In this document: positions 11,201 through 20,302 of the stretch, piece after piece
Position numbering within the stretch: position 1 is the stretch's first letter
Layout: each line of letters begins with the position of its first letter
Assembly: GCA_011033025.1 (NCBI GenBank)
Contig: WFMF01000464.1
Span: 62,001-126,000 of the forward strand
DNA length: 64,000 bases
Reading direction: 5' to 3'
Source: Beroe forskalii
Taxonomy: Eukaryota > Ctenophora > Nuda > Beroida > Beroidae
Notes under the pieces: generated by a model
Told to the model about the DNA's origin: nothing
Database searches by the model: none
Seen by the model: the letters and a program-made list of their open reading frames with translations, nothing else
Program-made: the position numbers and the translations under genes

Positions 11201-14200
11201 CCATTTTTGGTCGTGATTTTTGGCGATTTTTGGAATTGGTTCCATTTTTGTTTCCGGTTTTTGGTACCATTTTTGTTTATAATTTTTGGAACTTTTATGA
11301 AATGGTACCATTTTTGTTTCTGATTTTCAGCATCTTTTTCAAATGGTACCATTTTGTTTCTGATTTTTTGCACCCTTTCGAAATGGTACCATTTTTGTTT
11401 CTAATTTTCAGCATCTTTCTCAAATGGTACCATTTGTTTTCTGATTTTGCACCCTTTCGAAATGGTACCATTTTGTTCCTGATTTTTTTTGCACCATTTC
11501 AAAATGGTACCATTTTTGGTCGTGATTTTTGGCGATTTTTGGAATTGGTTCCATTTTTTGTTTCCGGTTTTGGTACCATTTTGTTTATAATTTTGGAACT
11601 TTTTATGAAATGGTACCATTTTTGTTTCTGATTTTCAGCATCTTTTCAAATGGTACCTTTTTATTCGTGATTTTGGCAACTTTTTTCAAATGGTACCTTT
11701 TTTGTTTCTTCATTTTTGGTGCTTTTGAATCATACTAGAATAATTTTTGCTGTCGATAGGGGGTTTAATTTTGGGGTTTAATTTTGCTGTCGATAGGGGG
11801 TTTAATTTTAGGGGGTTTAATTTAACCCCCTGGTGGATATAACAAATTTCCAATAGGGGGCTTAATTTTGGGGGGTTTTGGGGGGTTGGCCCCCCCCCTT
11901 AACGTACGGTTACCGCCCACGGAGTGTTAACGGTCGGTTACCGGTCACTTAACGGTCGGTTAACGGTCGGTTAACGCCCACGAGCAGTTACCGGTCGGTT
12001 AGCGGTCGGTTACCGGTCACTTAACGGTCGGTTAACGGACGGTTACCGCCCACGGGCAGTTACCGGTCACTTAACGGTCGGTTAACGGACGGTTACCGCC
12101 CACGGACAGTTACCGGTCGATTACCGGTCATTTAACGGTCGGTTAACGAACGGTTACCGCCCAAGGTCAGTTACTGGTCGCTAAAGGCCGTTTTGGGCAT
12201 CTCAATTGTTTTTCCAGACCCTCAAACCCCTCTCTTCAGTCAGCAATTGCAAACCCTCTCCATTCGGATGCTACATGATTATGTAATTAGTTAAAACCAA
12301 TTTTAATGCTTTAATGGCACTTATTAGATGATGATGTATAATATATTTCCATTGACAAACACTTATAAATATAATATATGGCACACCGTTTAACTGATGA
12401 GTAAGAAATTGCCATCCGTTTATCATGGGTAAGTGAATGTTGCACTAAGTAGGAAATTTTAACATTTAAATTATATGAATTAGCCCCCCCCCCTCATTAC
12501 ACCGCATCAGAGAATCAGCTAATAAAACAAAGTTTAAATCAATTATACGGTAAAATACGATATTATATATCTTAATCAAAAATTCGTCTCATCAGTTCAG
12601 GGATCTCCTTGCTGAAGTTCTGTATGATGGAAGGACCAGTTCTGGTAAGGTTTCGCTTCTTCACCCACATGAATACACACAGAGCAATCGCCATGCTAGA
12701 GGGGTTTGATCGGCTGCGTCCAGTTCCAAGCCGCCTGTGTTTGGCATGAAACCACATGCCCCTCACAGGTGTTGGTGTGTTCAACAGTGAGTAGGTCCAC
12801 GAAGCCTCTTCTTTGGTTGTCCACCAGACGGGTGAAGCCATGATGAGAAAGGGAGCCGTCTGTCAGGATGACAGTTCCTGCTTAAACATACTTCTTGATG
12901 AGACGGATGAGTGTGTATTGTGTAATGTGCATTTGTCTCGCCTGTTCCCTGGACACTCAACAAGGAAACAGTCCCCGCTGTTCCGACAGCAACTACCAAG
13001 CACCCACTTCCCCTTAACACGTCGTCCCCGAGTATACTTCCTCTTCCCGAATTTGGATTCGCATTAACCTCCAGGACATGTCATGTACTCGTAGTAGAAG
13101 TGAAGAAGTGAAGAGATGAGAACTGCACTGACGATTAAAGGAAATTATGATGCTGAAAGGGTTTCTCTGCTCCGGAAAAGGTGCTATTTTTCAATGATAC
13201 TAACCATTGCTACAAAAAAATCCTCGTGGAATCCCCATGTTCCTATCGTGAGATTTCACACCTTCATGTTATGGCACAACGACATTACTAGCTAAATGCG
13301 TGATGAAATTGGTATTTCCAACCTTACTAAACTAGAGGTTACTTCTCGTTTAGTTTTTATTTTATTAATTATTTGTAAACGATAGTTTATCAATTAGATA
13401 ATATGCTAGTTAATTAAAATATAACGCATTCAATTGATTGTGACACTAACCGGCCGTTAAGTGACCGGTTACTGACCGTTAACCGACCGGTTACTGCCCG
13501 TGGGCGGTAACCGACCGTTAACCGACCGTTAACCGACCGGTAACTGCCCGTGGGCGTTAACCGTCCGTTAATCGACCGTTAAGTGACCGGTAACCGACCG
13601 TTAACCGACCGGTAACTGTCCGTGGGCGGTAACCGTCCGTTAAGTGACCGGTAACCGACCGTTAACCGACCGGTAACTGTCCGTGGGCGGTAAGCGTCCG
13701 TTAACCGACCATAAAGTGACCGGTAACCGACCGTTAACCGACCGGTAACTGTCCGTGGGCGGTAACTGTCCGTTAACCGACCGTTAAGTGACCGGTCAGT
13801 GACCGGTAACCGACCGGTAACTGTCCGTCCGTTAAGTATCCGTCAACCGACCGGTAACTGTCCGTGGGCGGTAACCGTCCGTCTACCGACCCTTAACCGA
13901 CCGTTAAGTGACCGTTTAGTGGTCGGTAACCGACCGGTTACCGACCGGTAACTGTCCGTCGACAGATTACCAAGTTGCCAAAAATATACCTAGATACTTG
14001 CAGACACGAGACTCGAAACACCCTGTATAACATCCACCTTAATATCCTTCATCTCAAATTTGATTGTGTAAAATATTGTTGTACAACACTACTTTACACA
14101 ATCAAATTTGAGATGTATTGTTACCTACAATTAAAGACTTAATAAAGAATGTCCTTAATTACACTACTCGTCCTCTTTCTAATAACGTTGACAAAGAAGC

Positions 14201-15485
14201 TCCTAGCCTTTTCCCTATGTGTAGACATGTAACATATTCTCTTGTTTCATCAGCAACTTATGTAAAACTTTGTTAGGCAACATTGTTTGTTTCATTTGAA
14301 ACTGTGTATATTTTCTGCTTAGTCTACACTAATTAGTGATTTCCATCTTCAGGTTATTCCCCAAGCCACGTAGTCTCTAAGATGATAGAAGAGACTCAAA
14401 CAGTAGAGGAGTACAAGCCGTGCAGTGGCAAACCCATCATATCCCTCAACACTTTCTTCGACCGCTTCAAGGAAATGGGAATGCAGCACATCTTAAGCAG
14501 CTGTAAAAGCAGCCGTTCCCGGGAGCTACTCACCCAGATACAGGAAATAAACCACATCACCTCTTACTTATCTAACAGGATAAAAGCCAAGTCAGCCAGG
14601 CTGGAGCAGTTGAAAAGCCTCAATAGGCGCTTGTCTGTCCCGTATAGCAAGCCGATGCGGCGGCTGCCCGACCCAGTGCCCATCAGTAAAGCAGTGACTA
14701 AGTTGCTGTCCACTGTCCATGACCCCCCGCTGCCTAGAAATGAGAGTATTTTAGCAGAGACTTGGCTGGACAAGGAGACAGTGGAGAGTGAGGTGGTGCT
14801 CCCTGCTCCCCCTCCTGCACCCCCACTTCCCCCTCCAGAGCGTGCTCCCACCCCAGAGAAACTACCTGTACCTGCCACCATGTCCGCCTTGGTAGTGCCC
14901 CCTCCTGAGAAGAGAACTGAGGGGGCGGACCCCCCTTCAGACACCCCCTCCACAGAAATACCACAGATAATCATCGCTGGAGACCCTCCCATGGCTTACA
15001 CTTACAAAGACGGGGCAGTGGTAGGATACGAACCTGAGCAACTGCAGTCCTCACTTCACTACAACAAAGCCTTGGAGGAGCAGTACAGCAAAGTGGTGGA
15101 GCAGCATTACAAGGAGAAGATAAGCGCTGCCTACTTTGAGGTATTTAGTGGCTGTATCTAATGTTCAAGAGCCGCACTTTTTTACTTCAACTACTTCACG
15201 ATACGAATTAATTCAACAGTTGGTAGTGATAATACGCGTTGGTTGTGAGAGTCTTTATAACCTTCTTTGTAACCTTCTTTGTAACCTGGTACAAAATGTT
15301 TTGAATATTGAGCACCATTATCACTCTGTAACTTTGAAAAAGCACAGTGTTTTAATCTTACAATGAAATTCTCCGTCACGCAGGCACAAAGACGGCAGTA
15401 TGAAGGGCTCTTGCAGCATCAAATGCAGACCAAAATACAAGCAAACGACTACCTCACCCAAGCCTACCTATCAGTTAGTACTTGA
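2173..15485 (+). CDS. MLLT10/MLLT6-like: AF10/AF17-type PHD-finger chromatin protein (11 exons)
   Basis: Eleven exons with phase-compatible GT/AG junctions give a protein of about 1,471 residues. The N-terminus is the AF10 PZP module: a PHD finger (exons 1-2: CCVC, CYGI, WLCQRC), a zinc knuckle (CHLCPFSDGALKKTD, WAHILCAQYIPEV) and an extended PHD finger (exons 3-4: CYICDEQG, GACMQCN, CFHVTCGQ, YYGFCSLH). Exon 10 carries the octapeptide motif-leucine zipper (OM-LZ): a helical stretch ending LEQLKSLNRRLSVPY that matches the conserved LSVPF end. In vertebrates the AF10 PZP reads unmodified histone H3 around Lys27, and OM-LZ binds DOT1L, the H3K79 methyltransferase. The unusual part is exon 5, a 35-copy Ser/Thr-rich repeat. 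Animals other than vertebrates usually have a single AF10/AF17 gene, so I cannot split the two names. Exon joins are inferred from phase and splice consensus, without transcripts. Confidence 0.9.
2622..2794 (+). CDS. MLLT10/MLLT6-like: AF10-like exon 2: end of PHD finger and zinc knuckle
   Basis: Acceptor CCTTTTCAG ends at 2621; donor GAG|GTAGCT follows 2794. The frame reads CYGIPSQVCTQESWLCQRC, then ERCHLCPFSDGALKKTD, then GWAHILCAQYIPE. These are the zinc ligands and linker of the AF10/BRPF/JADE PHD-knuckle-ePHD cassette. A longer open frame over the same bases in another phase (2523-2798) is a shadow. Confidence 0.9.
3124..3205 (+). repeat. 22-bp tandem repeat, four copies
   Basis: Unit GGCGTAAATTCGTCATAAAA plus CT, repeated nearly perfectly four times in AF10-like intron 2; the last copy is partial. 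Confidence 0.9.
3707..3773 (+). repeat. Dispersed stem-loop repeat, copy 1
   Basis: About 67 bp that recur at 9388-9455. The copy holds GCGCCTGC near its 5' side and GCAGGCGC near its 3' side, so an 8-bp stem can form around a ~30-base loop. It lies in intron 2 of the AF10-like gene. Confidence 0.75.
4327..4473 (+). CDS. MLLT10/MLLT6-like: AF10-like exon 3: extended PHD finger, first half
   Basis: Acceptor CATCAG ends at 4326; donor CAG|GTATAT follows 4473. The frame reads VIFGNNYSMEPINLAEVP, then QQVCYICDEQGNDV, then GACMQCNVQ. The MEP...VP...CYICDEQG series is diagnostic of the AF10/AF17 extended PHD finger. 49 codons, phase 0 at both ends. Confidence 0.92.
4714..4868 (+). CDS. MLLT10/MLLT6-like: AF10-like exon 4: extended PHD finger, second half
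   Basis: Acceptor CGTTTCAG ends at 4713. The frame reads NCINCFHVTCGQKSGLLV, then YYGFCSLHVKHK, giving the Cys/His ligands of the second half of the ePHD finger. The donor is AA|GTGAGA after 4868, phase 2, so the split codon becomes AAG (Lys) when joined to any of the repeat acceptors of exon 5. Confidence 0.9.
4990..7130 (+). repeat. 60-bp coding minisatellite carrying 3' splice sites
   Basis: About 35 full units plus a partial non-coding one (4990-5036) that serves as branch, pyrimidine tract and AG for exon 5. Each unit contains CACTAAT (a fair branch-point match), CTACTCCCACTTCCCACAG and a G. Some units share paired variants (AGTACT with CTCTC at 5521 and 5881), showing block duplication of several units. 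Confidence 0.95.
5037..7269 (+). CDS. MLLT10/MLLT6-like: AF10-like exon 5: 20-residue tandem repeats, 35 copies
   Basis: From 5041 to about 7130 the frame is a 60-bp repeat with unit AVKGETTHSTNDSPTPTSHR. About 35 copies run in exact 60-bp register with no indel and no stop. The main variants are Glu/Asp at position 5, Ala/Thr at position 1 and Asn/Thr at position 11. A unique tail follows (LPTVDTLSSSHLKEISKILP) to donor AAG|GTAATG at 7269. The repeat is Ser/Thr/Pro rich, so likely disordered and open to phosphorylation or glycosylation. The start at 5037 is the first acceptor that joins in frame, but every unit contains the same acceptor (TCCCACAG|G) with a pyrimidine tract, so the true 5' edge of the exon cannot be fixed from DNA alone. 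Confidence 0.8.
7439..7570 (+). CDS. MLLT10/MLLT6-like: AF10-like exon 6
   Basis: Acceptor TTTTTGTTAG ends at 7438; donor CCG|GTGAGA follows 7570. 44 codons, phase 0 at both ends, reading YLNLPNHIKSMRRKQ... to SIIEAGMQP. A second donor at CAG|GTACAA after 7498 would make a shorter in-phase form. There is no recognisable domain; the placement rests on phase and splice consensus. Confidence 0.6.
7859..8012 (+). CDS. MLLT10/MLLT6-like: AF10-like exon 7
   Basis: Acceptor TTTGCTCAG ends at 7858; donor ACAG|GTTGCT follows 8012, phase 1. In the phase set by exon 6 it reads AEGDRYPAKKEDGSNNTPG, then a low-complexity SATPSATPSATVSATTSGTS and MHRKQSSET. Ser/Thr/Ala-rich linker. Confidence 0.6.
8323..8343 (+). 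repeat. GTC trinucleotide microsatellite
   Basis: Seven successive GTC/TCG units in an AF10-like intron. Confidence 0.9.
9388..9455 (+). repeat. Dispersed stem-loop repeat, copy 2
   Basis: Second copy of the element at 3707-3773, about 85% alike, same strand, with the same GCGCCTGC/GCAGGCGC arms intact. Located shortly upstream of AF10-like exon 8. Confidence 0.75.
9485..9606 (+). CDS. MLLT10/MLLT6-like: AF10-like exon 8
   Basis: Acceptor CCCTCGTAG ends at 9484 (a second AG six bases later is also in frame); donor GAG|GTGAGG follows 9606. Only one frame is open and it fits the phase left by exon 7: TADSEDLGSEPIVKALQ, then KTRLRISKQGAPDKE. Confidence 0.65.
9731..10034 (+). CDS. MLLT10/MLLT6-like: AF10-like exon 9: lysine-rich region
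   Basis: Acceptor ATCTGCTCAG ends at 9730; donor AAAG|GTAATG follows 10034, phase 1. Reads GSDGNEQYNDLMDLFSKK, then KKKKYKSPDSEMSDYVPYSE, then KKGRRGKLKKD and many KSPK motifs. The basic clusters fit a nuclear localisation and DNA-contacting segment, as in the middle of AF10. Confidence 0.8.
10441..11898. mobile_element. Nested element with poly-G ends and GGTACC arrays
   Basis: Inserted in the Merlin end array. The left end is a run of G followed by CCAACCCCC; the right end is GGGGGTTGG followed by a run of C, an inverted pair. TTAACG flanks both sides (10436-10441, 11899-11904), which may be a target duplication (TTAA sites are used by piggyBac) or just the array unit. Subterminal CCAATAGGGGG and TTTAATTTTGGGG words occur at both ends. 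There is no transposase, so it is non-autonomous. Superfamily unproven. Confidence 0.55.
10560..11740. repeat. GGTACC palindrome array inside the nested element
   Basis: About 30 copies of a ~40-bp unit built on the palindrome AAATGGTACCATTT followed by TTTGTTTCTGATTTT or a variant (GTCGTGATTTTTGGCGATTT). Variants recur in the same order with a period of roughly 300 bp, a higher-order repeat. Open frames in both directions are by-products of the repeat. Confidence 0.85.
12570..13065 (-). pseudogene. Merlin (ISXO2-like) transposase remnant
   Basis: Minus-strand frames together give the ISXO2/Merlin core: CESKFGKRKYTRGRRVKGKW, VLGSCCRNSGDCFLVECP, then in the next frame LIRLIKKYV-stop-AGTVILTDGS, RRGFVDLLTVEHTNTCEG, and in a third frame EGMWFHAKHRRLGTGRS. 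The TDG aspartate and the EG glutamate of the DDE set are visible; the first Asp position is changed and preceded by a stop. At least two frameshifts and two stops show it is dead. The N-terminal zinc ribbon is not found. Confidence 0.8.
14050..14115. repeat. Perfect 23-bp hairpin in an AF10-like intron
   Basis: Left arm 14050-14072 (CATCTCAAATTTGATTGTGT plus AAA) and right arm 14093-14115 are exact reverse complements, with a 20-base loop that itself contains GTTGTACAAC. It could be a tiny inverted-repeat element or a pre-miRNA-like hairpin. Confidence 0.9.
14353..15140 (+). CDS. MLLT10/MLLT6-like: AF10-like exon 10: OM-LZ domain and proline-rich region
   Basis: Acceptor CATCTTCAG ends at 14352; donor GAG|GTATTT follows 15140. 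In phase with exon 9 (GYSPSHVVSKMIEETQ). Residues FFDRFKEMGMQHILSS, then ELLTQIQEINHITSYL, then SARLEQLKSLNRRLSVPY form the octapeptide-like and leucine-zipper helices; the end is the conserved LSVPF/Y of AF10. A proline-rich stretch (PAPPPAPPLPPPERAP) and a Gln/Glu-rich helix follow. In the human protein this domain contacts DOT1L. Confidence 0.88.
15384..15485 (+). CDS. MLLT10/MLLT6-like: AF10-like exon 11: C-terminus
   Basis: Acceptor CCGTCACGCAG ends at 15383. Reads AQRRQYEGLLQHQMQ, then DYLTQAYLSVST and TGA at 15483-15485. The Gln-rich helix continues that of exon 10. A possible donor (TCA|GTTAGT) just before the stop means a further exon cannot be excluded. Confidence 0.6.
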   Translation, partial: AQRRQYEGLLQHQMQTKIQANDYLTQAYLSVST

Positions 15486-17705
15486 CATTAATATCCAATT
15501 TATCAACAGTAATTGTTGGTATCATTTGGGTCATATTTAGGCCCATAATGACTAAATTAGCCCGTGACAGGTTGGACATCCTTTGGAACTATCCTACAGA
15601 ATATTTGGTGTCATCGGAAGTCACAAAATTCTGCTTACAATGTAGTCTCACATTTGTCGTCTCACATTTGTGTAGGTTCAAAAGATGCTAAAATTTTGTC
15701 CGCTAACTTCTATACAAAAGTTTGACATGAAGATAGAATCAATTTCGAATAATTTTTGGCCCAAATACCTTACCAAAGACCATGAAAATGATATAGAATG
15801 CAAAAAACCAAAAGTAAATCCTATTTTTGGTCAATTTTGAGAATAATTTCCATATCGTATAAAATTTGCCTATAAATAAGGTTACATGAATTTTGTTACC
15901 TTATTGAATTGGCTATCACCAGGCCAGAAAGTAAGTTGTATAGGAATTTTTAGCTTGTGGCATTAGCAGGAAGCCTAAGCTCCAAGACAAACCAAAAATT
16001 GAGTCAATTGGACTCATGGTTCAGCAGATATTCAACTTTATCTAAAAACATTAAGGTTACAAAAAAGTAAGAAAAACTCTATCATCAACACAAGGATTGG
16101 TTATGGAGGTCTTGTTCTGCTCTTTTCAATGATTGCTTGTTTGCACTGCATTCTGCCAAGATTCAGCTTTCAGATGGACCCAACATTTTTGTTCTAGCTT
16201 CAACGATGGCCAAGTTATGGTCAAAAATATGATGCGCATTGGAGTGCGCGAGACGTAATTATGTCCCGCGCAATGAAGAAATGTCCTCAAGATCAACTTT
16301 AAATCACTTTTCATTGGCTATTGGGTGTTATGGATATGTTAGAAACGTGGTATGGACACATTTGGGCACACTTGGAGAAGTCCAGATAAGGTCCTTTCCA
16401 AAAATAAGGTTACGCGAGACATAAATATGTCCCGCGCCCTACCGTACCTTTGGAAAAATGATATCCAGAGGATATTTCATGGACACTAACTCTTTTTTTC
16501 GATGTAACCATGCAAATTGGTTGATAAGAGATGGATTTCATCCAAGTTTTGCCTTCTAGTGGGCTTTTTCACCTTCTTCAAAAATGATCAAAAAAGGCAA
16601 AATATTGGAATTTTTCATAAACTTATTCACCCAGAGGACTTGTTTTGTTATGAAGGACATCTAACAATAGCTTACACATCATTTGGAAGTCAATAATCAT
16701 CACTATGAAGAAGTTTGGTTTTCGAGTTCAAAATTTTATCATTACGCGAGACAAAATTACGTCCCGCAAGCAAATTTCTTGACATGTGACCACTTCCAGA
16801 GCAATTTATTGTTTTCAAAAACTTCCTTATACTTAAATCAATACCACCAGCAAGGTTAGATACCTTGAATATGCCTATAATGCAGAATATTCATCAAAAA
16901 ATGAGAATATGTCAATTTTTGGACCATGAGATCAGAAAATGGTCATATTGTGGATTTTTGTCATACAAGAGGTGCCAAAATCATTCAAAAATGATTTATC
17001 CACCACACTGTTCCATATTGAGCCACATTTTGCTGCATTGTTGCTCCAAAGCAGCAGAAATTTAGCATGTTTCGGCTGAAATGATGGATTTTCAATGTCA
17101 TGAAAATAAACAGAAAATCTTGAAAAAAATGAATTTCAACGAAAAAATTTGTATATAATGATACCATTCTGGAATCCTGAGACGATACAGAACATGATAG
17201 AAACATTATCATCAGGCCAAATTGAACTTGATTTTGACCCTCTGGCGGACATTCAATTTGAACCTACACATTTGTCTCATTTGCGTCCACTTTTGAATAT
17301 GCGAAATGGATGCAGTGTCCGGGGCACTTATTAATTAATATCAAGTTCTGACTTTTGACCGTAATTGGAGCAATTGGAAAAGGGGGAATTTGGAAAAAAT
17401 GGGCCTATTTTGTGTCCGCAACAGCCAGATCATTTAATGACAATGAAAATGTTTGTTGAAATGTGGCATAAATCATTAACAATTATTTTGAGGATTGAAA
17501 TGATTCGATGATTGGTAATGGAGTACACCAACAGCACACACAAAGATTACAGAATAAACAACTTTTTTCCGCGCGCACATTGCCACATTGTCTCAAATCT
17601 GCATCCACTTCGCGTAATCATCTCCTGTTACGTACGGCGCACGGTATGCTCTAGCTGCACGCGAGTTCGTGCGTACGTAATTTATCAATTAATTAATTTA
17701 ATATA
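15486..17705. other. Non-coding stretch after the AF10-like gene
   Basis: No coding frame can be supported. It should include the 3' UTR of the AF10-like gene. It holds three copies of a palindrome with core GCGAGAC...GTCCCGC (about 16245-16272, 16411-16438, 16743-16768). The repeated words and AT-rich texture suggest old transposon DNA, family unknown. Confidence 0.5.
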
Positions 17706-17760
17706 TACTTTGTCACTGTCAATTGCCAGGTTTCACAACACTTTAATGAGACACACGAGC

Positions 17761-17810
17761 TGATTGTAAAATAGCAAAGTACTTTCAGAACATCATCAGT
17801 GCTACAATCA
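17761..17810 (-). ncRNA. Hammerhead-ribozyme-like motif in PLE-1 pseudo-LTR
   Basis: On the minus strand: TGATTG, TAGCA, CTGATGA, TGTTCT, GAA, AGTACT, T, TGCTA, TTTTA, CAATCA. Stem I can form as TAGCA/TGCTA plus TGATTG/CAATCA. AGTACT is self-complementary, as in dimeric hammerheads with a very short stem III. Stem II is minimal. Penelope-like elements are known to carry hammerheads in their pseudo-LTRs. Activity is not shown. Confidence 0.5.
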
Positions 17811-18035
17811 TATTTGAGGCCCCCATTGCCTATCGAAATGTCAAAAGTTAGTGTGTTATCAGAAAAAACATATTATACTGTAAAGTCAATTAATAAGTTA
17901 ATTTAAATTGAAATAAATGAAAAAAGACATTGAGCTACTAGATATACAAGTACCTATGAATACATAAACAGGGGGGTTATCAATTAATTTAAAAAAATGT
18001 GCCCTGAAAATGAAAATGGTTACAACAACTACCTA

Positions 18036-20302
18036 TCAAAATTCAAAGCAATTAGTTAAACCTATTGGGTTGGACACATTTAAGCCATATGGTCTCAATG
18101 TATTGAATTTGTTAATGAAAAATTGTTCAGATTTAGTAATGTTCTCCTGTTCTACATGTCTTATAATAAAAAACTTATAAATTCTGTTGAACCCGGCCTT
18201 GGTCTGTATATTGTGCTCCATGGCATGTGCTGCTAAAGTGTTTTCGTCAGTAATCTCCCCAGTGCTGCTGGTGTTATTTAATGTGTTTCTATGCTCACTA
18301 ATTCTGGACCTTAGGGGCTGCACAGTTTTTCCTATGTATCCTTTTAGGCATTCAGTGCACTGGGCTCCATAGATAATGTTAAATGCATTACAATCACCAC
18401 CAGCGCAAGTGTATGATATGTTTTCTATTGTGAGGACCGATTCCTCAGACATTAAATTACAAGCTTCACAAGGTCGCCCCCTCTTGTTGCTATTGGGTGC
18501 TGTACATCTGGTGGTGACCAAACCACGGCCAGGATTCAAACAGATGGAACGTTGGCTAAACAATAGGTCACGCAAGTTTGGAGCTCGTCGAGCCACAACT
18601 CCCATGATGGGTTCCCTCAGGTCCTTGAATAATGGCGATGAAACGAGAGAACTGTTGACCTTTGTTACAATTTTCCGCACATCGTCATAACCCGGACCAA
18701 ATGTTGTGATCCAACCAACCCCAAACTTGCGATCGTCAAGAGGTTCAATCTTACATTTATATTCTACATTTCTTTCCATTTTAAGCACATCTGTGCTGAC
18801 ACTCTCAAGAAGCCACTTAGGATAGTCTGAGTCTCTGAAGAAAGTTATCATTTCCTTGATTCTGAATTCAAGTACTGAAAAGTCCTTAATAGTTCTCCTT
18901 AATCTGATAAATTGGCTATAGACAACTGATCGAAACACATGAGGAGGATGGGCACTGTTAAAATTAAGATAACGATGGGCATCAGTCTCTTTATAGTATA
19001 TATCGGTGTCAAGCTCTGTTTCGAGAAATCTATATCTAACATCTAAAAATTCAATAAATTCAGAGCTTTTCCTAACATTGAAAGTCAATCTCAAATTGTA
19101 CTCATTATCCAAAATTTTATAAATTTTACTGAACCATCTGAAAAAATCAATGGGTCTACCCAGCCATCCACCAGTCCCATCATCTATGAATCTGAACATG
19201 AACAACAACTGCCTAGGCCATTTGGAGTAAATGACCTGCTTGAATGACCAATACACAGTGATGTTGGCAACATACACACACAGTTTACCTACAGTGGCGA
19301 CGCCGCCCGTTGAGCGGTGCCATCTGCCCTGATATAGCCCAACCGCAGAATCGAGTGACAGGTTGACACTGGTTATGAGCCAGTCAATGAGTTCTTGTGA
19401 CCAATTAGGCCTGGTTACTGTAATGGCATCTCTTAGCGCTAGTTCTACATGATCTCTCTTCAGTGAGTCATATAGTGCTTCAATGTCCAAATTGAATAAC
19501 AAAACATTTGGTGTTACTGTTCCTGACTTATCTAGGTTGTCGAGCTTCTGTAAAAACATTGTGGAGTCTTGCAAAGGTCCGCACAATATTCTACTTGCAG
19601 GTCGTTCAGGAAGTTAGTTGCAATGTATTTGTCAGCTCTGGATGTTGGGCTCCTACTGAGGTCAATAACCAGCCTATAAGGTAGTTCAACTCCAGGTATC
19701 AACTCGTCTATCTCCAATTTGTGGACTTTTGGGTACACATTGAAGAAGGGGGTTCCGGGTTTGAATACGTCAAGGGTGCTGGGTTTTCCAGTCTGAGATG
19801 TAACCATGCTTTCAGTTATGCCCACTGTTTTTTTGGCATGATCCAAGGGGATGATATTCATTTTGACAGCTGACACCCAATGATTTCTCAATGAACTCAT
19901 TATTTTGGGCATAGGGTTGCTAGTTCCAATATCAGTGAAGATTTTGGGATCTGATAGTTTTCTCTTGATCATTTGGGAAACTATGTCTTTAGTAAGCAAG
20001 ACCTTTGCTCCACCTTTATCTGCCTTCAACACTACTAAATCACCCTCCTTTGTGTTACTTTGTAGCCATTTATAACCAATCATCTCCTCCCTTGATAGAT
20101 TACCTTTCTGCTTCTCTGGTCTTATTGTATCAGCCATATTGCTAATGCCTTCTAAGGCTGTTCTAACCAAAGGGTCATTGTGTTCGTTTGGTGGTATGCT
20201 ACACACCCCTCTATACAGCAATTCAGTTGGCACTGTTAACTGTATACCATCCTCCTTTTCCTCTACTACCTCATTCAATGTTTCCTCTGCATTTGAGATC
20301 AT
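18036..20302 (-). pseudogene. PLE-1 reverse transcriptase / GIY-YIG endonuclease, truncated and frameshifted
   Basis: Two minus-strand frames (20302-19532 and 19586-18036) make one protein, broken by loss of one T around 19575 in the word ACCTTT-GCAAGAC. Visible RT motifs are VYPKVHKLE, NLDIEALYDSL, STGGVATVGK and FRFIDDGTG. The GIY-YIG part reads IYGAQCTECLKGYIGKT with RISEHRN and a C-terminal NKFNTLRPYGLNVSNP. The N-terminal ~248 residues are missing relative to the longer copy. Confidence 0.88.

Larger units (their letters stand above)
10144..13979 (-). mobile_element. Merlin-superfamily DNA transposon with array-like ends
   Basis: The element begins GGTAATTTGGTAATCTGTCG and ends in the reverse complement of GGCAACTTGGTAATCTGTCG, flanked on both sides by AAAAATAT (10136-10143 and 13980-13987), an 8-bp target duplication as expected for Merlin. 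Inside each end lie long arrays of GGTCGGTTAACGG / GGTCACTTAACGG / GGACGGTTACCGCCCACGG units, in opposite orientation at the two ends (10160-10440 and 11905-12185 versus 13449-13965), so the ends can fold back over hundreds of bases. The centre holds a broken ISXO2-type transposase on the minus strand. A second element (10441-11898) is inserted in the left array. The whole lies in intron 9 of the AF10-like gene. Confidence 0.8.
17706..20302 (-). mobile_element. Penelope-like element PLE-1, 5'-truncated copy
   Basis: Reads on the minus strand and is nearly identical to the complete PLE-1 at 32044-35777. It keeps the RT, the C-terminal GIY-YIG domain and the 3' pseudo-LTR (17706-18000) but is cut off at 20302, inside the coding region (first codon MISNAEETL), with no 5' pseudo-LTR. 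5' truncation is usual for target-primed Penelope insertions. High identity to the other copy points to recent activity. Confidence 0.88.

Noticed and set aside
10652-11738. Several hydrophobic or Lys-rich open frames
   Set aside because: They follow from the GGTACC array period and exist on both strands; not genes.
17149-17334. Short plus-strand frame in the stretch after the AF10-like gene
   Set aside because: 61 codons, no splice context, no similarity I recognise; chance is enough.
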